Assembly (NCBI GenBank): GCA_022793815.1 | Contig: JAAWDP010000009.1 | Coordinates: forward strand, 62,001 to 126,000 | Direction: 5' to 3' | Origin: Clostridia bacterium | Lineage (GTDB): Bacteria; Bacillota; Clostridia; Christensenellales; Pumilibacteraceae | Length of the DNA: 64,000 nucleotides | In this document: positions 47,049-56,562 of the stretch, piece after piece | Layout: every line of letters starts with the position of its first letter | Numbering within the stretch: the stretch's first letter is position 1 | Translations under genes and position numbers: made by a program | The notes under the pieces: model-generated | Told to the model about the DNA's origin: nothing | The model's input: the letters and a program-made list of their open reading frames with translations, nothing else | Databases searched by the model: none

Positions 47049-48533
47049 TTGAAAAATAAAATGTTCAGGCGCATTGCCGCGCTTTTTGCTCTCGTTCTTT
47101 GCACGTCGCTGGTATGCGGCTGCGGCGGGAAGGATTTGGAAAAGATTTCGAAGGGTCTGTCGGTATATACGATAACTGCGGATTTCGACGAAGAAACGCA
47201 CAGCATAACCGCTTCCCAAAGGGTGCAGTACGTGAATAATTACGACGTCGAACTTTCCTGCGTCGATTTTCACCTCTATCCCGCGGCATACCGCGAGGGC
47301 GCGCGCTTTTCCCCGATAGAGCCTAGCGCGCAGACCGCGGCATATCCCACGGGCAAAAACTACGGCGGCATAAAGATTAACTCGGTCAAGGTCGGCGGAG
47401 TGGAAAAGGAAATATCCGTCGGCGGCAGCGACTCGGATATATTGTGCGTGCCTCTCAACGACGCGCTTCTTCCGGGCGCAAAAGCCGAAATAGACATCGA
47501 TTTCGAAGTATCGCTTGCATGTATACGTCACCGCTTGGGCTATTACGGCAAAACCGTGAACCTCGGCAATTTTTACCCGATAGCCTGTATTTGGGAAAAC
47601 GGCGCGTACAGAAGCGACCCTTATTACGCATGCGGCGACCCGTTTTACAGCGATGTCGCAAACTATAACGTCACCGTTACATATCCCGAAAAATATACCG
47701 CCGCACACACGGGCGAGGGGAGCGAAACCGCCGAAAACTCGGTCAAAACGCTCACCGCGTCGGCAAAAGCCGTCCGCGATTTTGCGGTGGTACTCGGCGA
47801 ATTCGAGTGCGAACAGACCACGGTCGGCGACGTCAGCGTGAAATATTTCCACTACGCCGACGCGGACGCGGCGTCCTCGCTCAAAGCCGCTGCGGACGCA
47901 TTGAAAACCTTTAACGAAATGTTCGGCGACTATCCTTATTCGACTTACAGCGTCGCACAGACGGCGTTTTTGCAGGGCGGCATGGAATACCCGAATCTTT
48001 CTTTCGTGTCCGATGCGCTGTCACGCTCGGTCTACATCGACGCCATTATACACGAAACCGCACATCAGTGGTGGTACGGCGTCGTAGGCAACGACGAAAT
48101 CAATTCGTCTTGGCTGGACGAAGGACTCACCGAATACGTAACGTCGCTGTTCTATAAACACAACGAGGACTACGGTGTGGAGTTCGATAAACGCATAGCC
48201 GACGCACTTTCGTCCTACATCCTTTACAGCGAAATCTATAAAGAGGGCGACGATAAGGACACGTCGATGAACCGTTCTCTCGCCGAGTATTCGGGCAGTA
48301 TGGAATATACGTATATGACATACGTCAAAGGCTCGCTCATGCTCGACAACCTCCGCCGCATAATCGGCGACGACGCTTTCCTTGCCGCGCTCAAAATGTA
48401 TTACAAAGACAACTACCTTAAAATCGCAACCGTAGACTGTCTTATCGCCTGTTTCGAAAAGGCGTCCTCGCGCGACTTGAAGGGCTATTTCGATTCATGG
48501 GTAAACGGAAACGTCCTGCTGTACAGCAAATAA
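47049..48533 (+). CDS. M1-family metallopeptidase lipoprotein
   Basis: A 494-aa surface aminopeptidase-like enzyme. The signal peptide ends in a VCGC lipobox (Cys ~21). The zinc site HETAHQWW (first His ~335) followed by SSWLDEGLTEY gives HExxH-x18-E, and GGMEYP stands in the substrate-binding GxMEN position. The substrate is probably extracellular peptides. I choose TTG 47049 since AAGGAGG ends six bases before it; the ATG at 47061 is too far from the ribosome site. Between it and murC lies a short inverted repeat (46927-46978). Confidence 0.88.
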   Translation: MKNKMFRRIAALFALVLCTSLVCGCGGKDLEKISKGLSVYTITADFDEETHSITASQRVQYVNNYDVELSCVDFHLYPAAYREGARFSPIEPSAQTAAYPTGKNYGGIKINSVKVGGVEKEISVGGSDSDILCVPLNDALLPGAKAEIDIDFEVSLACIRHRLGYYGKTVNLGNFYPIACIWENGAYRSDPYYACGDPFYSDVANYNVTVTYPEKYTAAHTGEGSETAENSVKTLTASAKAVRDFAVVLGEFECEQTTVGDVSVKYFHYADADAASSLKAAADALKTFNEMFGDYPYSTYSVAQTAFLQGGMEYPNLSFVSDALSRSVYIDAIIHETAHQWWYGVVGNDEINSSWLDEGLTEYVTSLFYKHNEDYGVEFDKRIADALSSYILYSEIYKEGDDKDTSMNRSLAEYSGSMEYTYMTYVKGSLMLDNLRRIIGDDAFLAALKMYYKDNYLKIATVDCLIACFEKASSRDLKGYFDSWVNGNVLLYSK

Positions 48534-48602
48534 AAACCGTATTTGCTTGGGTCGTAAAATCTCCGCTTTTAAATCAAACACAACAACAACGAGGAAACCG
48601 AA

Positions 48603-49316
48603 ATGTTTGTATCGATAAAGAAAAAAACGCTCATAACCGTGGCTTTGATAATAGTCACCGTAGTCAGCCTGTGCCTGCTGCTGATTCCTTTTTCGGCGCG
48701 CGCGGCAGCGGCGGACGTCAATAAAACCGTGGTAATAGACGCGGGACACGGCGGCGTGGACGGCGGAGTGCAGGGCATAAACACCGGCACAAAGGAAAGC
48801 GACTTGAATCTTGCCATTGCGCGCGCTCTTAAAAAAGAGCTGGAAAACAACGGCTATAATGTCGTAATGACGCGTAGCGGAAGCGACGGACTTTACGGTC
48901 TTTCGTCCAAAAACCGCAAGCAAAAAGACATGGCGGCGCGTAAGGAAATAATCGCAAAGGCAAATGCCGACCTTGTAATCAGCATACACCAAAATTTCTA
49001 TCCCCGTTCGCAAATCCGCGGCGCGCAGGTATTCTATGCGCCCGGCAGCGACGTGGGCAAGCAAATGGCAGACAGTATGCAAAGCGCGATAAACACAAAC
49101 CTTGCGGCGTGCAGCCGCACGGCAATGCCCGGCGACTACTATATTTTGCAGTGTTCGTCCGTTCCGTCGCTGCTTGTCGAGTGCGGTTTCCTGTCCAATC
49201 CCGAAGACGAAAAACTGCTTGTAGACGCCGCATATCAGCAGAAAATAGCCTATACTCTGATGAGCGCGATAGGGGGTATACTTGACGTAAATTCCACCCG
49301 TCCCGACGGCGTATAG
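48603..49316 (+). CDS. cwlD: N-acetylmuramoyl-L-alanine amidase (CwlD-like)
   Basis: A 237-aa exported Amidase_3 enzyme that cleaves the MurNAc-L-Ala bond. N-terminal membrane anchor at residues ~8-38. The zinc ligands fit VVIDAGHGGVDGG (His), KESDLNLA (Glu) and ISIHQNFY (His), and the catalytic Glu lies in LLVECGFLSNP. Length and architecture match CwlD, needed for spore-cortex muramic lactam, so a sporulation role is plausible. The final Pro-Asp-Gly-Val-stop is formed by a solo left arm of the hairpin repeat. Confidence 0.85.
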   Translation: MFVSIKKKTLITVALIIVTVVSLCLLLIPFSARAAAADVNKTVVIDAGHGGVDGGVQGINTGTKESDLNLAIARALKKELENNGYNVVMTRSGSDGLYGLSSKNRKQKDMAARKEIIAKANADLVISIHQNFYPRSQIRGAQVFYAPGSDVGKQMADSMQSAINTNLAACSRTAMPGDYYILQCSSVPSLLVECGFLSNPEDEKLLVDAAYQQKIAYTLMSAIGGILDVNSTRPDGV

Positions 49317-49375
49317 CATTACAGAGTCATTCCTCTTTTTATGTGTCATTCCGACCGAAGCGGAGGAATCCCAAC
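49302..49375. repeat. Remnant hairpin-repeat arm and dispersed 32-base repeat
   Basis: CCCGACGGCGTATAG at the end of the amidase gene equals the left outer arm of E1-E3, but the body of the element is missing and sequence resembling its downstream flank (ATTA...GTCATTCCTC) follows at once. The exact 32-base dispersed repeat lies at 49344-49375. Confidence 0.6.
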
Positions 49376-49386
49376 TTAGAAAAAAC

Positions 49387-49749
49387 TCACTGTTTCTTAC
49401 CCTGCCAAACTTTATAATAGGGCGGCTGTGTTTCTGATAGGCAGTAACTGTTTTCTACGGGCAGGGCAACGGGCTCTACGTAAAACTCGTCTTTTACAAT
49501 CTTGCGTATGATTTCTTCGTAATCCAACATAACGCCGAGCTTGGATTCGAACTCGCGCACATACGCCCACATAACCTCGATAAGCGAGCATAATGTTTCA
49601 TACTGCCGCGCATGGTACTCGTCCATTTCGGTATATGTAAGCTCCAAGAAAATATCCTGAAATATTTCCCCGACCGCTTCGAGGTTCTTGAAATCGAATA
49701 TTAAATCCGTCACAAATTCCCGCATATCTCTCTTATATACTGTTTTCAT
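49387..49749 (-). CDS. Conserved 120-aa protein of unknown function, cassette copy 2
   Basis: Near-identical to the product at 16453-16815 (116/120 residues), and the DNA is also almost the same, through the ribosome site TGTAGCTCCTTTTAT on the plus strand. Upstream of that point the two loci share nothing: here the promoter is an extended -10 TGCTATAAT (minus strand) beneath a perfect 21-base palindrome at 49813-49833. The divergent XRE gene is missing apart from its last codons. The gene itself is intact, so it may now be unrepressed or controlled elsewhere. Confidence 0.7.
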   Translation of the reverse strand: MKTVYKRDMREFVTDLIFDFKNLEAVGEIFQDIFLELTYTEMDEYHARQYETLCSLIEVMWAYVREFESKLGVMLDYEEIIRKIVKDEFYVEPVALPVENSYCLSETQPPYYKVWQGKKQ

Positions 49750-49812
49750 TTTTTTGTAGCTCCTTTTATGGCGATAGGATAATTATAGCATACAAATACG
49801 CAAATGTGTTGA

Positions 49813-49833
49813 TACTACGCGATTCGCGTAGTA
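49813..49833. promoter_or_regulatory. Perfect palindrome, probable operator of cassette copy 2
   Basis: Arms TACTACGCGA (49813-49822) and TCGCGTAGTA (49824-49833) around one T. It occupies the -35 region of the 120-aa gene and differs entirely from the operator of copy 1. Confidence 0.65.
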
Positions 49834-49866
49834 CAGATTAAAGTGAATCCGCAATAGCGTAGGCAA

Positions 49867-49899
49867 GACTACCTAATCGGCTTATCCGACGACATGTAA
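49867..49899 (+). pseudogene. 3' remnant of an XRE repressor gene
   Basis: Twenty-seven bases (49867-49893) are identical to 17130-17156 of the intact XRE gene and in the same frame encode DYLIGLSDD, then Met and a stop. The rest of the gene, including the HTH, is gone. Confidence 0.75.
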
Positions 49900-49934
49900 A
49901 AAAATCCCAATCATAAACCTAAAAACCGCAAATA

Positions 49935-49963
49935 AAAAGGACGGCAGGTTTTGCCGTCCTTTT
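49935..49963 (-). terminator. Terminator of the ilvD-leuCDB operon
   Basis: 12-bp stem AAAAGGACGGCA (49935-49946) and TGCCGTCCTTTT (49952-49963); T-rich after it on the minus strand. Confidence 0.85.
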
Positions 49964-49973
49964 GCAATTTCGT

Positions 49974-51056
49974 TTATGCGTTCAATATGTTCAGCGCAAT
50001 GAGTTCGCCCATTTTTTCGCAGCCGACTTTCTTTGTGCCTGCCGTGTAAATGTCGGGGGTGCGATAGCCTTTCGCAAGCACTTTGCGCACGGCGGACTCG
50101 ATATAACCCGTTTCTTCATGCAGTCCGAGCGAGGTGGAAAGCATCATAGCCGCCGCAAGAACCGTGGCAATCGGGTTTGCCGCGTCCTTGCCTGCAATGT
50201 CGGGCGCACTGCCGTGTATGGGTTCGTAAAGTCCGCGCTTGCCGTCGCCGACCGAACCCGAGGGAAGCAGTCCTATCGAACCCGTAAGCATTGCCGCTTC
50301 GTCGGAAAGAATGTCGCCGAACATGTTGGAAGTGAGTATGACGTCGAATTTCGACGGGTTCTTTATTAACTGCATTGCGGCATTGTCTACGTACATGTTT
50401 TCCAGTTCGACTTTGGGGAAGTCCTTTGCCACTCTCGCCACGGTGGCGCGCCACAGTCTCGAACTTTCCAGCACGTTGGCTTTGTCCACGCTTGTCACCT
50501 TGCCGCGTCTGCCTTCCGCAATCTGGAATGCCACTCTCGCCACGCGCTCTACTTCTTTGACCGAATAAGCCTCGGTGTCGTAAGCCTCCTGTCCCAGCGT
50601 GCCGTCGCGGTAGCCGCGCGTTCCGAAATAAATGCCGCCCGTAAGCTCGCGCACGAAGGTTATGTCCACGCCGTTTTTCAGTATTTCGTTTTTGAGCGGC
50701 GACGCATTTTTAAGGTCGTCGTAAAGCACGATAGGGCGGATATTCGCGTAAAGTCCGAGTGCGCTGCGCAGCGAAAGCAAACCTTTTTCGGGTCTGATGT
50801 GAGAAGCCAGCGAATCCCATTTCGGACCGCCCACCGCGCCCAAAAGCACCGCGTCCGACTTCTTGCAGACGTCCACGGTTTCCTGCGGCAGAGGCACGCC
50901 TTCGTTGTCCACCGCTTCGCCGCCTATAAGCGGAAACGTATAGTCGAACTTGTGCTTGAACCGAATGCATACCGCGTCGAGTACGCCTATCGTCGCGTCC
51001 ATTATCTCTGCTCCTATACCGTCGCCGCGAAGTATCGCTATTTTGTGATTAGCCAT
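49974..51056 (-). CDS. leuB: 3-Isopropylmalate dehydrogenase
   Basis: NAD-dependent oxidative decarboxylase of leucine synthesis, 360 aa. Seen: [16 protein letters not shown], the substrate-binding segment of [21 protein letters not shown] in parts, [13 protein letters not shown], the Lys/Asp metal-binding [26 protein letters not shown], and the NAD-binding [13 protein letters not shown]. Last gene of the ilvD-leuC-leuD-leuB run, 20 bases behind leuD. Confidence 0.97.
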   Translation of the reverse strand: MANHKIAILRGDGIGAEIMDATIGVLDAVCIRFKHKFDYTFPLIGGEAVDNEGVPLPQETVDVCKKSDAVLLGAVGGPKWDSLASHIRPEKGLLSLRSALGLYANIRPIVLYDDLKNASPLKNEILKNGVDITFVRELTGGIYFGTRGYRDGTLGQEAYDTEAYSVKEVERVARVAFQIAEGRRGKVTSVDKANVLESSRLWRATVARVAKDFPKVELENMYVDNAAMQLIKNPSKFDVILTSNMFGDILSDEAAMLTGSIGLLPSGSVGDGKRGLYEPIHGSAPDIAGKDAANPIATVLAAAMMLSTSLGLHEETGYIESAVRKVLAKGYRTPDIYTAGTKKVGCEKMGELIALNILNA

Positions 51057-51076
51057 GATTTATTCTCCTTTTCCTC

Positions 51077-51556
51077 TTATTTTGCGGCTTTCATAAGTCC
51101 GCCGCGGCTTATTATTTGCTGTATTTCTTCGGGGAAGGGCATTGTCCGATAGCGTTTGCCCTTCGTTACGTTTACTATTTCTCCGCTTGCCATGTCCACG
51201 CTCATTTCGTCGCCGTTTTCGGCGTCGTCCGCGGCGTCGCCGCATTCCGTAATCGCAAGTCCGATATTTATGCTGTTGCGGAAAAATATCCTTGCAAACG
51301 ACCGCGCAATCACGCATGCCGCTCCGCACGACTTAATCGCAAGCGGCGCGTGTTCGCGCGACGAGCCGCATCCGAAATTTTCTCCTGCGACTATAATGTC
51401 GCCGCGTCGGACTTTATTTGCAAACGTCGGGTCGATGTCCTCCATGCAGTGCTTTGCAAGCTCGTTTGCGTCCGAAGTGTTGAGATACCTCGCGGGGATT
51501 ATTACGTCGGTGTCCACGTTGTCGCCGAATTTGAAAACTTTTCCTACGACTTTCAT
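51077..51556 (-). CDS. leuD: 3-Isopropylmalate dehydratase small subunit
   Basis: Swivel-domain subunit of isopropylmalate isomerase, 159 aa, the short LeuD of the HacB type. Seen: [39 protein letters not shown] and [17 protein letters not shown]. It starts in the leuC stop codon (ATGA), so the two subunits are translationally coupled. Confidence 0.96.
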   Translation of the reverse strand: MKVVGKVFKFGDNVDTDVIIPARYLNTSDANELAKHCMEDIDPTFANKVRRGDIIVAGENFGCGSSREHAPLAIKSCGAACVIARSFARIFFRNSINIGLAITECGDAADDAENGDEMSVDMASGEIVNVTKGKRYRTMPFPEEIQQIISRGGLMKAAK

Positions 51557-52815
51557 AAACCCTCCGCTTTATCGGTTATAAAACCGTTCACGGCACTGCA
51601 CGCCGCCACGTATGGCGAAGCCAGATATATTTCGCTTGTCGCATGTCCCATGCGTCCGACGAAATTTCTGTTAGTCGTCGCAATGCACTTTTCGTTTTCG
51701 GCGAGTATTCCCATATATCCGCCCAGACACGGACCGCATGTCGGGGTCGAAACCACCGCGCCTGCGCGTATGAAAATTTCAATCAGCCCTTCCTTTACGC
51801 AGTCGAGATAAATTTCGTTTGTCGCAGGTATCACAATCGTCCGCACGCCCTTTGCCGTATGCCTACCCTTAAACACTTTCGCCGCTTCGCGCATGTCCGT
51901 CAAACGCCCGTTCGTGCAGGAACCTATCACTGCCTGGTCGATTTTTATTCCGCTCAATCCGCTTGCCGCTTTTACGTTGCTCGGCAGGTGCGGACACGCC
52001 ACGACGGGGGATAGGGCGGAAAGGTCTATTTCCACGGTGCGTTCGTACTCGGCGTCCGCGTCGGCTTTATAGCGCAGCGGAGCGCGTTTGCAACGGTCTT
52101 TCATATAACGCTCGGTTACTTCGTCGCATTCGAAAATGCCGTTCTTCGCGCCTGCCTCTATTGCCATATTGCAAATAGTCAGCCGCTCGTCCATGTTGAG
52201 ATGTTTCACGCCGTCACCGACGAATTCCAGCGATTTATACAGCGCGCCGTCCACGCCCGTAATGCCTATAAGGTGCAGAATTATGTCCTTGCCGCTCACG
52301 TTTTTCGCAGGCTTGTTTTTCAGAACAACCTTTATCGCGGACGGAACTTTAAACCAGGTCTTGCCCGTAGCCATTGCATACGCCATGTCCGTAGAGCCTA
52401 CGCCCGTAGAAAACGCGCCGAGCGCGCCGTAAGTGCAGGTGTGGGAGTCCGCGCCTATGATGAGCTCGCCTGCGCATACAAGTCCCTTTTCGGGCAGCAG
52501 CGCGTGCTCTATTCCCATTTCGCCCACATCGAAAAAGTTTTCTATGCCGAACTTGTTTGCAAACGTGCGGCAGCATTTGCACTGCTGCGCGCTTTTTATG
52601 TCCTTGTTCGGCACGAAGTGGTCGAGAACAATGCAGATTTTACTCTTGTCGAATACGGAGGTAAGTCCCGCGTTTTCGAATTCGCGCACGGCTACGGGAG
52701 TGGTAATGTCGTTGCCCAGCACCGTATCTATAGAGGCGGTCAAAAGCTCGCCGGCTTTTACCGACTCTTTTCCCGCGTGCGCGGCAAGTATCTTCTGCGA
52801 CATCGTCATTCCCAT
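51553..52815 (-). CDS. leuC: 3-Isopropylmalate dehydratase large subunit
   Basis: Aconitase-family subunit, 420 aa, of the shorter HacA-like type that pairs with a short LeuD. Seen: [38 protein letters not shown], and the 4Fe-4S ligands Cys in [10 protein letters not shown] and CGPC in [10 protein letters not shown]. It lies 22 bases after ilvD, with GGAGC before the start. Confidence 0.96.
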   Translation of the reverse strand: MGMTMSQKILAAHAGKESVKAGELLTASIDTVLGNDITTPVAVREFENAGLTSVFDKSKICIVLDHFVPNKDIKSAQQCKCCRTFANKFGIENFFDVGEMGIEHALLPEKGLVCAGELIIGADSHTCTYGALGAFSTGVGSTDMAYAMATGKTWFKVPSAIKVVLKNKPAKNVSGKDIILHLIGITGVDGALYKSLEFVGDGVKHLNMDERLTICNMAIEAGAKNGIFECDEVTERYMKDRCKRAPLRYKADADAEYERTVEIDLSALSPVVACPHLPSNVKAASGLSGIKIDQAVIGSCTNGRLTDMREAAKVFKGRHTAKGVRTIVIPATNEIYLDCVKEGLIEIFIRAGAVVSTPTCGPCLGGYMGILAENEKCIATTNRNFVGRMGHATSEIYLASPYVAACSAVNGFITDKAEGL

Positions 52816-52837
52816 TGCGACAGCTGCTCCGTTTCGG

Positions 52838-54508
52838 TTATTTTTTGAGTATTGCGCCTTTGTCCGCGCTTGTCACGAGGTGCGAATAGCGTTTCAGCCA
52901 GCCCGTGGGATTGTTGTCGCGCGGATGCACTTTTTTCAGTCGGGAATTCATTTCCTTGTTGGAAATGTCCAAACTCAGTTTTCCGTTCGGTATGTCTATC
53001 TGTATTTTATCTCCGTCTTTCACCAGCGCGATTTTGCCGCCCACCGCAGCCTCGGGACTCACGTGTCCTATTGCCGCGCCGCGCGTCGCACCCGAGAAAC
53101 GTCCGTCGGTAATAAGCGCTACGTCTTTGTCCAGCCCCATGCCGACAAGCGCGGAAGTGGGGGACAGCATTTCGCGCATACCGGGTCCGCCTACGGGACC
53201 TTCATAGCGTATGACTACGGCGTCGCCCTTTTCTATAAGTCCGTTCATTATTGCATTGACGGCTTCCTCTTCGCAGTCGAAACACTTTGCCTTTCCTACG
53301 AAGTGCAGCATGCTTTCGTCTACGCCGCTGCGCTTGACAAGCGCGCCGTTTTCTGCGAGATTACCCGTAAGAACGCTAAGCGCGCCCACGGGCGATACGG
53401 GGTTGTCGATTTTGTGAATCACGTTTTCGTCAAGCACGTGCGCGCGCTTGTACGAATCTTTCAGAGGTCTGTTTGCAACCGTCATTGCCGAGCCGTCCAA
53501 AAGCGCTTTCTTGTCCAGTTCGTGAAGAACCGCGCTTATGCCGCCCGCAAGGTGCAAATCGTTCATGTCGTAGGACGACGAGGGGGAGAGCTTGCAAAGC
53601 GTCGGCGTAGCGTCGGAAATTTTCTGCAAAGACGCAAGATTGAATTCCTTGCCGCCCACGTCTATGCCGCACTCCGCGGCTATCGCAAACAGGTGCAGCA
53701 CCGTGTTCGTCGACGCGCCAATCGCAGTGTCGAGAGTGAATGCGTTTTTAAACGCCGCTTTCGTCATAATCATGCGCGGAGTCAGCGAGTCCGCCACAAG
53801 TTTCATAATCTGTTCGCCGGCTTTTTTGGCAAGCCTTATGCGCTCGCTGCTTGTGGCGAGTATAGTGCCGTTGCCGGGCAGAGCCATGCCGAGAGCCTCC
53901 GCCACGCAGTTGAGCGAGTTCGCCGTATACATGCCGCAGCAGCTGCCGCAGCCGGGGCAGGCTACGCATTCCAGTTTTTCCAGTTCGTCGAGATTCATTT
54001 CGCCTATTTTTACTTTTCCTACGGCTTCGTAAGTGGTCGAAAAGCTCACTTTCTTACCCTTGAAAACGCCGCTTTCCATAGGTCCGCCCGAAACGAGTAT
54101 GGACGGAAGATTGACTCTCGCCGCGCCCATAAGCATACCGGGCACTATTTTGTCGCAGTTGGGCACCAGCACCGCGCCGTCGAACGCATGGGCGGTAAGC
54201 ATGCTTTCCACGCTGTCCGCAATCAGTTCGCGCGACGGCAGGGAATAGCGCATGCCTGCATGACCCATTGCCAGCCCGTCGCATATTCCAATCGAGGGAA
54301 TGACCACGGGAGTGCCGCCCGCAGCATAAACGCCGGCTTTCACCGCGTCGGTAATGCGGTCGAGGTGTATGTGACCGGGCACTATTTCCGACTTTGCCGA
54401 AACGATTGCGATAAGCGGCTTGCTTATTTCTTCGTCGCTAAGTCCCAGGGCTTTCATAAGCGCGCGCTGTGGCGCTCTTTCCAAACCGTTGAAAAACTCT
54501 TTGCTCAT
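52838..54508 (-). CDS. ilvD: Dihydroxy-acid dehydratase
   Basis: Fe-S dehydratase shared by valine, isoleucine and leucine synthesis, 556 aa. Seen: the cluster and Mg ligands [13 protein letters not shown] and [29 protein letters not shown], and [14 protein letters not shown] with [10 protein letters not shown]. First gene of the ilvD-leuCDB unit, with its own promoter. ilvC and leuA are not in the window. Confidence 0.97.
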   Translation of the reverse strand: MSKEFFNGLERAPQRALMKALGLSDEEISKPLIAIVSAKSEIVPGHIHLDRITDAVKAGVYAAGGTPVVIPSIGICDGLAMGHAGMRYSLPSRELIADSVESMLTAHAFDGAVLVPNCDKIVPGMLMGAARVNLPSILVSGGPMESGVFKGKKVSFSTTYEAVGKVKIGEMNLDELEKLECVACPGCGSCCGMYTANSLNCVAEALGMALPGNGTILATSSERIRLAKKAGEQIMKLVADSLTPRMIMTKAAFKNAFTLDTAIGASTNTVLHLFAIAAECGIDVGGKEFNLASLQKISDATPTLCKLSPSSSYDMNDLHLAGGISAVLHELDKKALLDGSAMTVANRPLKDSYKRAHVLDENVIHKIDNPVSPVGALSVLTGNLAENGALVKRSGVDESMLHFVGKAKCFDCEEEAVNAIMNGLIEKGDAVVIRYEGPVGGPGMREMLSPTSALVGMGLDKDVALITDGRFSGATRGAAIGHVSPEAAVGGKIALVKDGDKIQIDIPNGKLSLDISNKEMNSRLKKVHPRDNNPTGWLKRYSHLVTSADKGAILKK

Positions 54509-54525
54509 AGTTTACTCCTGTGTCG

Positions 54526-54586
54526 TGCGGCAAATGCCGCATATCTTTGTCACCATAATTATAGCGCATTTTTCCCGATTTGTCCA
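54526..54586 (-). promoter_or_regulatory. Promoter and leader hairpin of ilvD-leuCDB
   Basis: Minus-strand TGGACA (plus 54581-54586), 17-base spacer, TATAAT (plus 54558-54563). The leader has a perfect palindrome, TGCGGCAAATGCCGCA (54526-54541). No T-box or leucine leader peptide is seen. Confidence 0.7.
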
Positions 54587-54698
54587 CCCGAAAACCCTTT
54601 TTATCCGCAAATTTTTATTCGTTTTTACCGCATTTTATCCGAATTAGACTCATTTATATTCATGCGGCTTGTTTTTTGCTCGGTTTAATTTTAATTGA

Positions 54699-54727
54699 TT
54701 GATAAAAACAAGAAAAAATGCTATCAT
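54699..54727 (+). promoter_or_regulatory. Promoter of the plus-strand island
   Basis: TTGATA (54699-54704), 17-base spacer, TATCAT (54722-54727), then an inverted repeat AAGCGTAAG (54730-54738) and CTTGCGCTT (54756-54764) before a T run, possibly an attenuator. Confidence 0.5.
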
Positions 54728-54791
54728 AAAAGCGTAAGTTAGGGATGAAAAAATACTTGCGCTTTTTTTGCGTTCAAACAGGGGAGAAATA

Positions 54792-55442
54792 ATGAAAAGA
54801 GTCGGTCAAACCGTGACGGTAAGCATGAAAGACAGTAAGGAATTTTGCGAGTCTTTCGGTTTTAAGCAAATAGAACTTCCGTCTTTTCCCGTAGACTTCG
54901 GGATTGAGGATACGGCGTATTCCGGGACGGCGCCTGTCGGTTCGTCGGGTACGAATGTCGCGGCATTCGTGAATTTCGAACTGTCGCGCATAAAATTTCC
55001 GGACAAAGTTATTTCGTGCAAACTCGTGTTCGACGTCGACGAATACGACGGATGCTTGTTAAGCGAGTTTGCTCTCTATCAAGCCAAAGACTATTCTGCC
55101 GATAACAGGGAGAAGGTTTCATCGCCGCAGATAATTGCAAGCGGCGGACAAAACCGTATCGTTTACGACGTGACGGATGCCGTAAATAAAAATCCGCACG
55201 GAGAAAACATCTTTTTCGTGTATTACGATAAATGGGGACAGTGGGGCGGATATGTCGGATTCTACATGCCCGACACGTCGCTCGAAATAACCGCTCAAAC
55301 CGATATAGAACCCGATTTCGATACGGCAACGGATTTCGCCGAACACGATGTGCGCCGTAATGTGGGTGAAAACGTCGAATATTCCGTAAATCTCAGAACC
55401 GGCAGGTTCGACTGTATACATACGCTTGAAACCAACGAATAA
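54792..55442 (+). CDS. DNRLRE-like beta-sandwich protein, possibly a truncated RHS/toxin N-terminus
   Basis: A 216-aa protein without signal peptide. Residues ~20-180 read like a DNRLRE/CBM-type beta-sandwich (SCKLVFDVDEYDG, NRIVYDVTDAVN, GGYVGFYMPDTSLEIT). The final segment EYSVNLRTGRFDCIHTLE resembles the entry into RHS-type repeats of clostridial polymorphic toxins, but a stop follows. So it may be the leftover front part of a larger toxin gene. It opens a run of plus-strand small genes that separates ilvD from ilvN. GGGGAG lies before the ATG. Confidence 0.55.
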   Translation: MKRVGQTVTVSMKDSKEFCESFGFKQIELPSFPVDFGIEDTAYSGTAPVGSSGTNVAAFVNFELSRIKFPDKVISCKLVFDVDEYDGCLLSEFALYQAKDYSADNREKVSSPQIIASGGQNRIVYDVTDAVNKNPHGENIFFVYYDKWGQWGGYVGFYMPDTSLEITAQTDIEPDFDTATDFAEHDVRRNVGENVEYSVNLRTGRFDCIHTLETNE

Positions 55443-55467
55443 ATTGCGACTTACAAAGGAGTATACA

Positions 55468-55689
55468 ATGAAGTCGAATGGAAGAATGTTAATAGAACTT
55501 ACGCCGAACAATAAATCGGTGTATATAGAATTGGACAAGGAAAGTTGTGAATTTTTGATAGAGGAACTGAAAAATATGCTTGATAAAAAAGAAAAATTTA
55601 TTGAATACGATTCGGAAACGGGTTATGATTGTGAGATTTTGCAAAAAGGCTCTTTGGGCTTTATAATCCACATGTCTGACAAACCGTAA
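55468..55689 (+). CDS. Small acidic protein, immunity-like
   Basis: A 73-aa cytoplasmic protein (MLIELTPNNKSVYIELDKES, FLIEELKNMLDKKEKFIEYD) with an alternating beta-alpha pattern. I do not recognise the family. Size, acidity and position after a possible toxin remnant suggest an immunity protein; that is inference. AAAGGAG lies before the ATG. It uses TTA and ATA codons, which the surrounding core genes avoid. Confidence 0.55.
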   Translation: MKSNGRMLIELTPNNKSVYIELDKESCEFLIEELKNMLDKKEKFIEYDSETGYDCEILQKGSLGFIIHMSDKP

Positions 55690-55702
55690 TTAGGGAGAAT
55701 GC

Positions 55703-55879
55703 ATGGAAATAAAGGAAACGATTTGCGACAGTCTCAAACCGATTGCGGCAGTAAACGGTGACTTATATTTGCTGGTCAAAAGGCGGTATATAATGTTTTT
55801 CGATAGAGAAGTGCCAAGGGATAATATGCCCTTCTACGGTCATCGTTTTTGCATACACAACGGAAAAGTTTGGCGATAA
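55703..55879 (+). CDS. Hypothetical 58-aa protein
   Basis: Encodes MEIKETICDSLKPIAAVNGD and on to HRFCIHNGKVWR. The ribosome site GGGAG (55693-55697) is well placed. No recognised family; the strand pattern (DLYLLVKRRYIMFFDREV) resembles small immunity or SMI1-type fragments. One base separates its stop from the next short frame. Confidence 0.45.
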   Translation: MEIKETICDSLKPIAAVNGDLYLLVKRRYIMFFDREVPRDNMPFYGHRFCIHNGKVWR

Positions 55880-55880
55880 A

Positions 55881-56021
55881 ATGTATATTGCATTTTACTT
55901 GTACGATAAAAACGAAAGAAAAAGATATACGATAAAAAATTGTATATTCCCGATAGGATTGAGTTGTAATAAGTTTATCAAAAAAATCGATAAGACTCTT
56001 ATAAAAACATATAAACTTTAA
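55881..56021 (+). CDS. Hypothetical 46-aa basic protein
   Basis: Encodes MYIAFYLYDKNERKRYTIKN and on to KTYKL; strongly AT-rich and Lys-rich. It begins one base after the previous stop, so it could be translated by coupling, or both frames could be pieces of one decayed gene. It has no ribosome site of its own. Confidence 0.35.
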   Translation: MYIAFYLYDKNERKRYTIKNCIFPIGLSCNKFIKKIDKTLIKTYKL

Positions 56022-56143
56022 TTCAATGGATGCGCAAGTGTTTTGCCGTTAATGGGTTTGCAGTTGATAATAGAAAAGATATTCGAATTTACATGACGGG
56101 AGGGAAATAAGTCATAAAGAAAGATAAAAAAAGCATAAAGGTA

Positions 56144-56560
56144 ATGCCGTCGCTATTTGTAATGATAGGTGATACTGTTGCAGGGATTATAGGGTATGCA
56201 ATACTGATATTTACTTTCACATATAAACCTATATTTGAAGAAATCGGTCTTTGGGCAAAAGTGATTGCCATAGTGTGTTTCGGAGTTCTGCCTACATTGG
56301 GAATAATAGGACTGACAATCCGCGGATTTTACTCTGTAATAAAGATAGACGAAAAAGGAGTAAGTCGGGCGCTTTTCGGGATATTCTTCAAGAAAGAGAT
56401 AAGCTGGGAAGAAATGAAAGGTATGTGGGCGCTGTATCAGGTGCAAGTGTTCGTGTTCTTTTCCAAAAGCGTATCGTTGGACGGAATGACATATAACAAA
56501 ATAATAAAGCAGAAGGACGGAGTGGACGACGACACCGCCAAACGCCTGTACCTCGAATAA
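56144..56560 (+). CDS. Small two-helix membrane protein, PH-like tail
   Basis: A 138-aa membrane protein from ATG 56144 with two hydrophobic helices (residues ~1-27 and ~37-62), then a cytoplasmic part (VIKIDEKGVSRALFGIFFKK, EISWEEMKGMW) that resembles the bacterial PH-like domain of small membrane proteins. The ATG has no ribosome site at the proper distance, whereas GGGAGGG at 56098-56104 is ideally placed for an ATA at 56114 in the same frame, which would add KKDKKSIKV before the first helix. Either an ATA start is used or the original ATG mutated. Function unknown. Confidence 0.6.
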   Translation: MPSLFVMIGDTVAGIIGYAILIFTFTYKPIFEEIGLWAKVIAIVCFGVLPTLGIIGLTIRGFYSVIKIDEKGVSRALFGIFFKKEISWEEMKGMWALYQVQVFVFFSKSVSLDGMTYNKIIKQKDGVDDDTAKRLYLE

Positions 56561-56562
56561 AA

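Noticed and set aside
54745..54792. 15-codon frame MKKYLRFFCVQTGEK as a leader peptide
   Set aside because: The purine stretch abuts its ATG with no spacing, and there is no run of regulatory codons. Probably chance.
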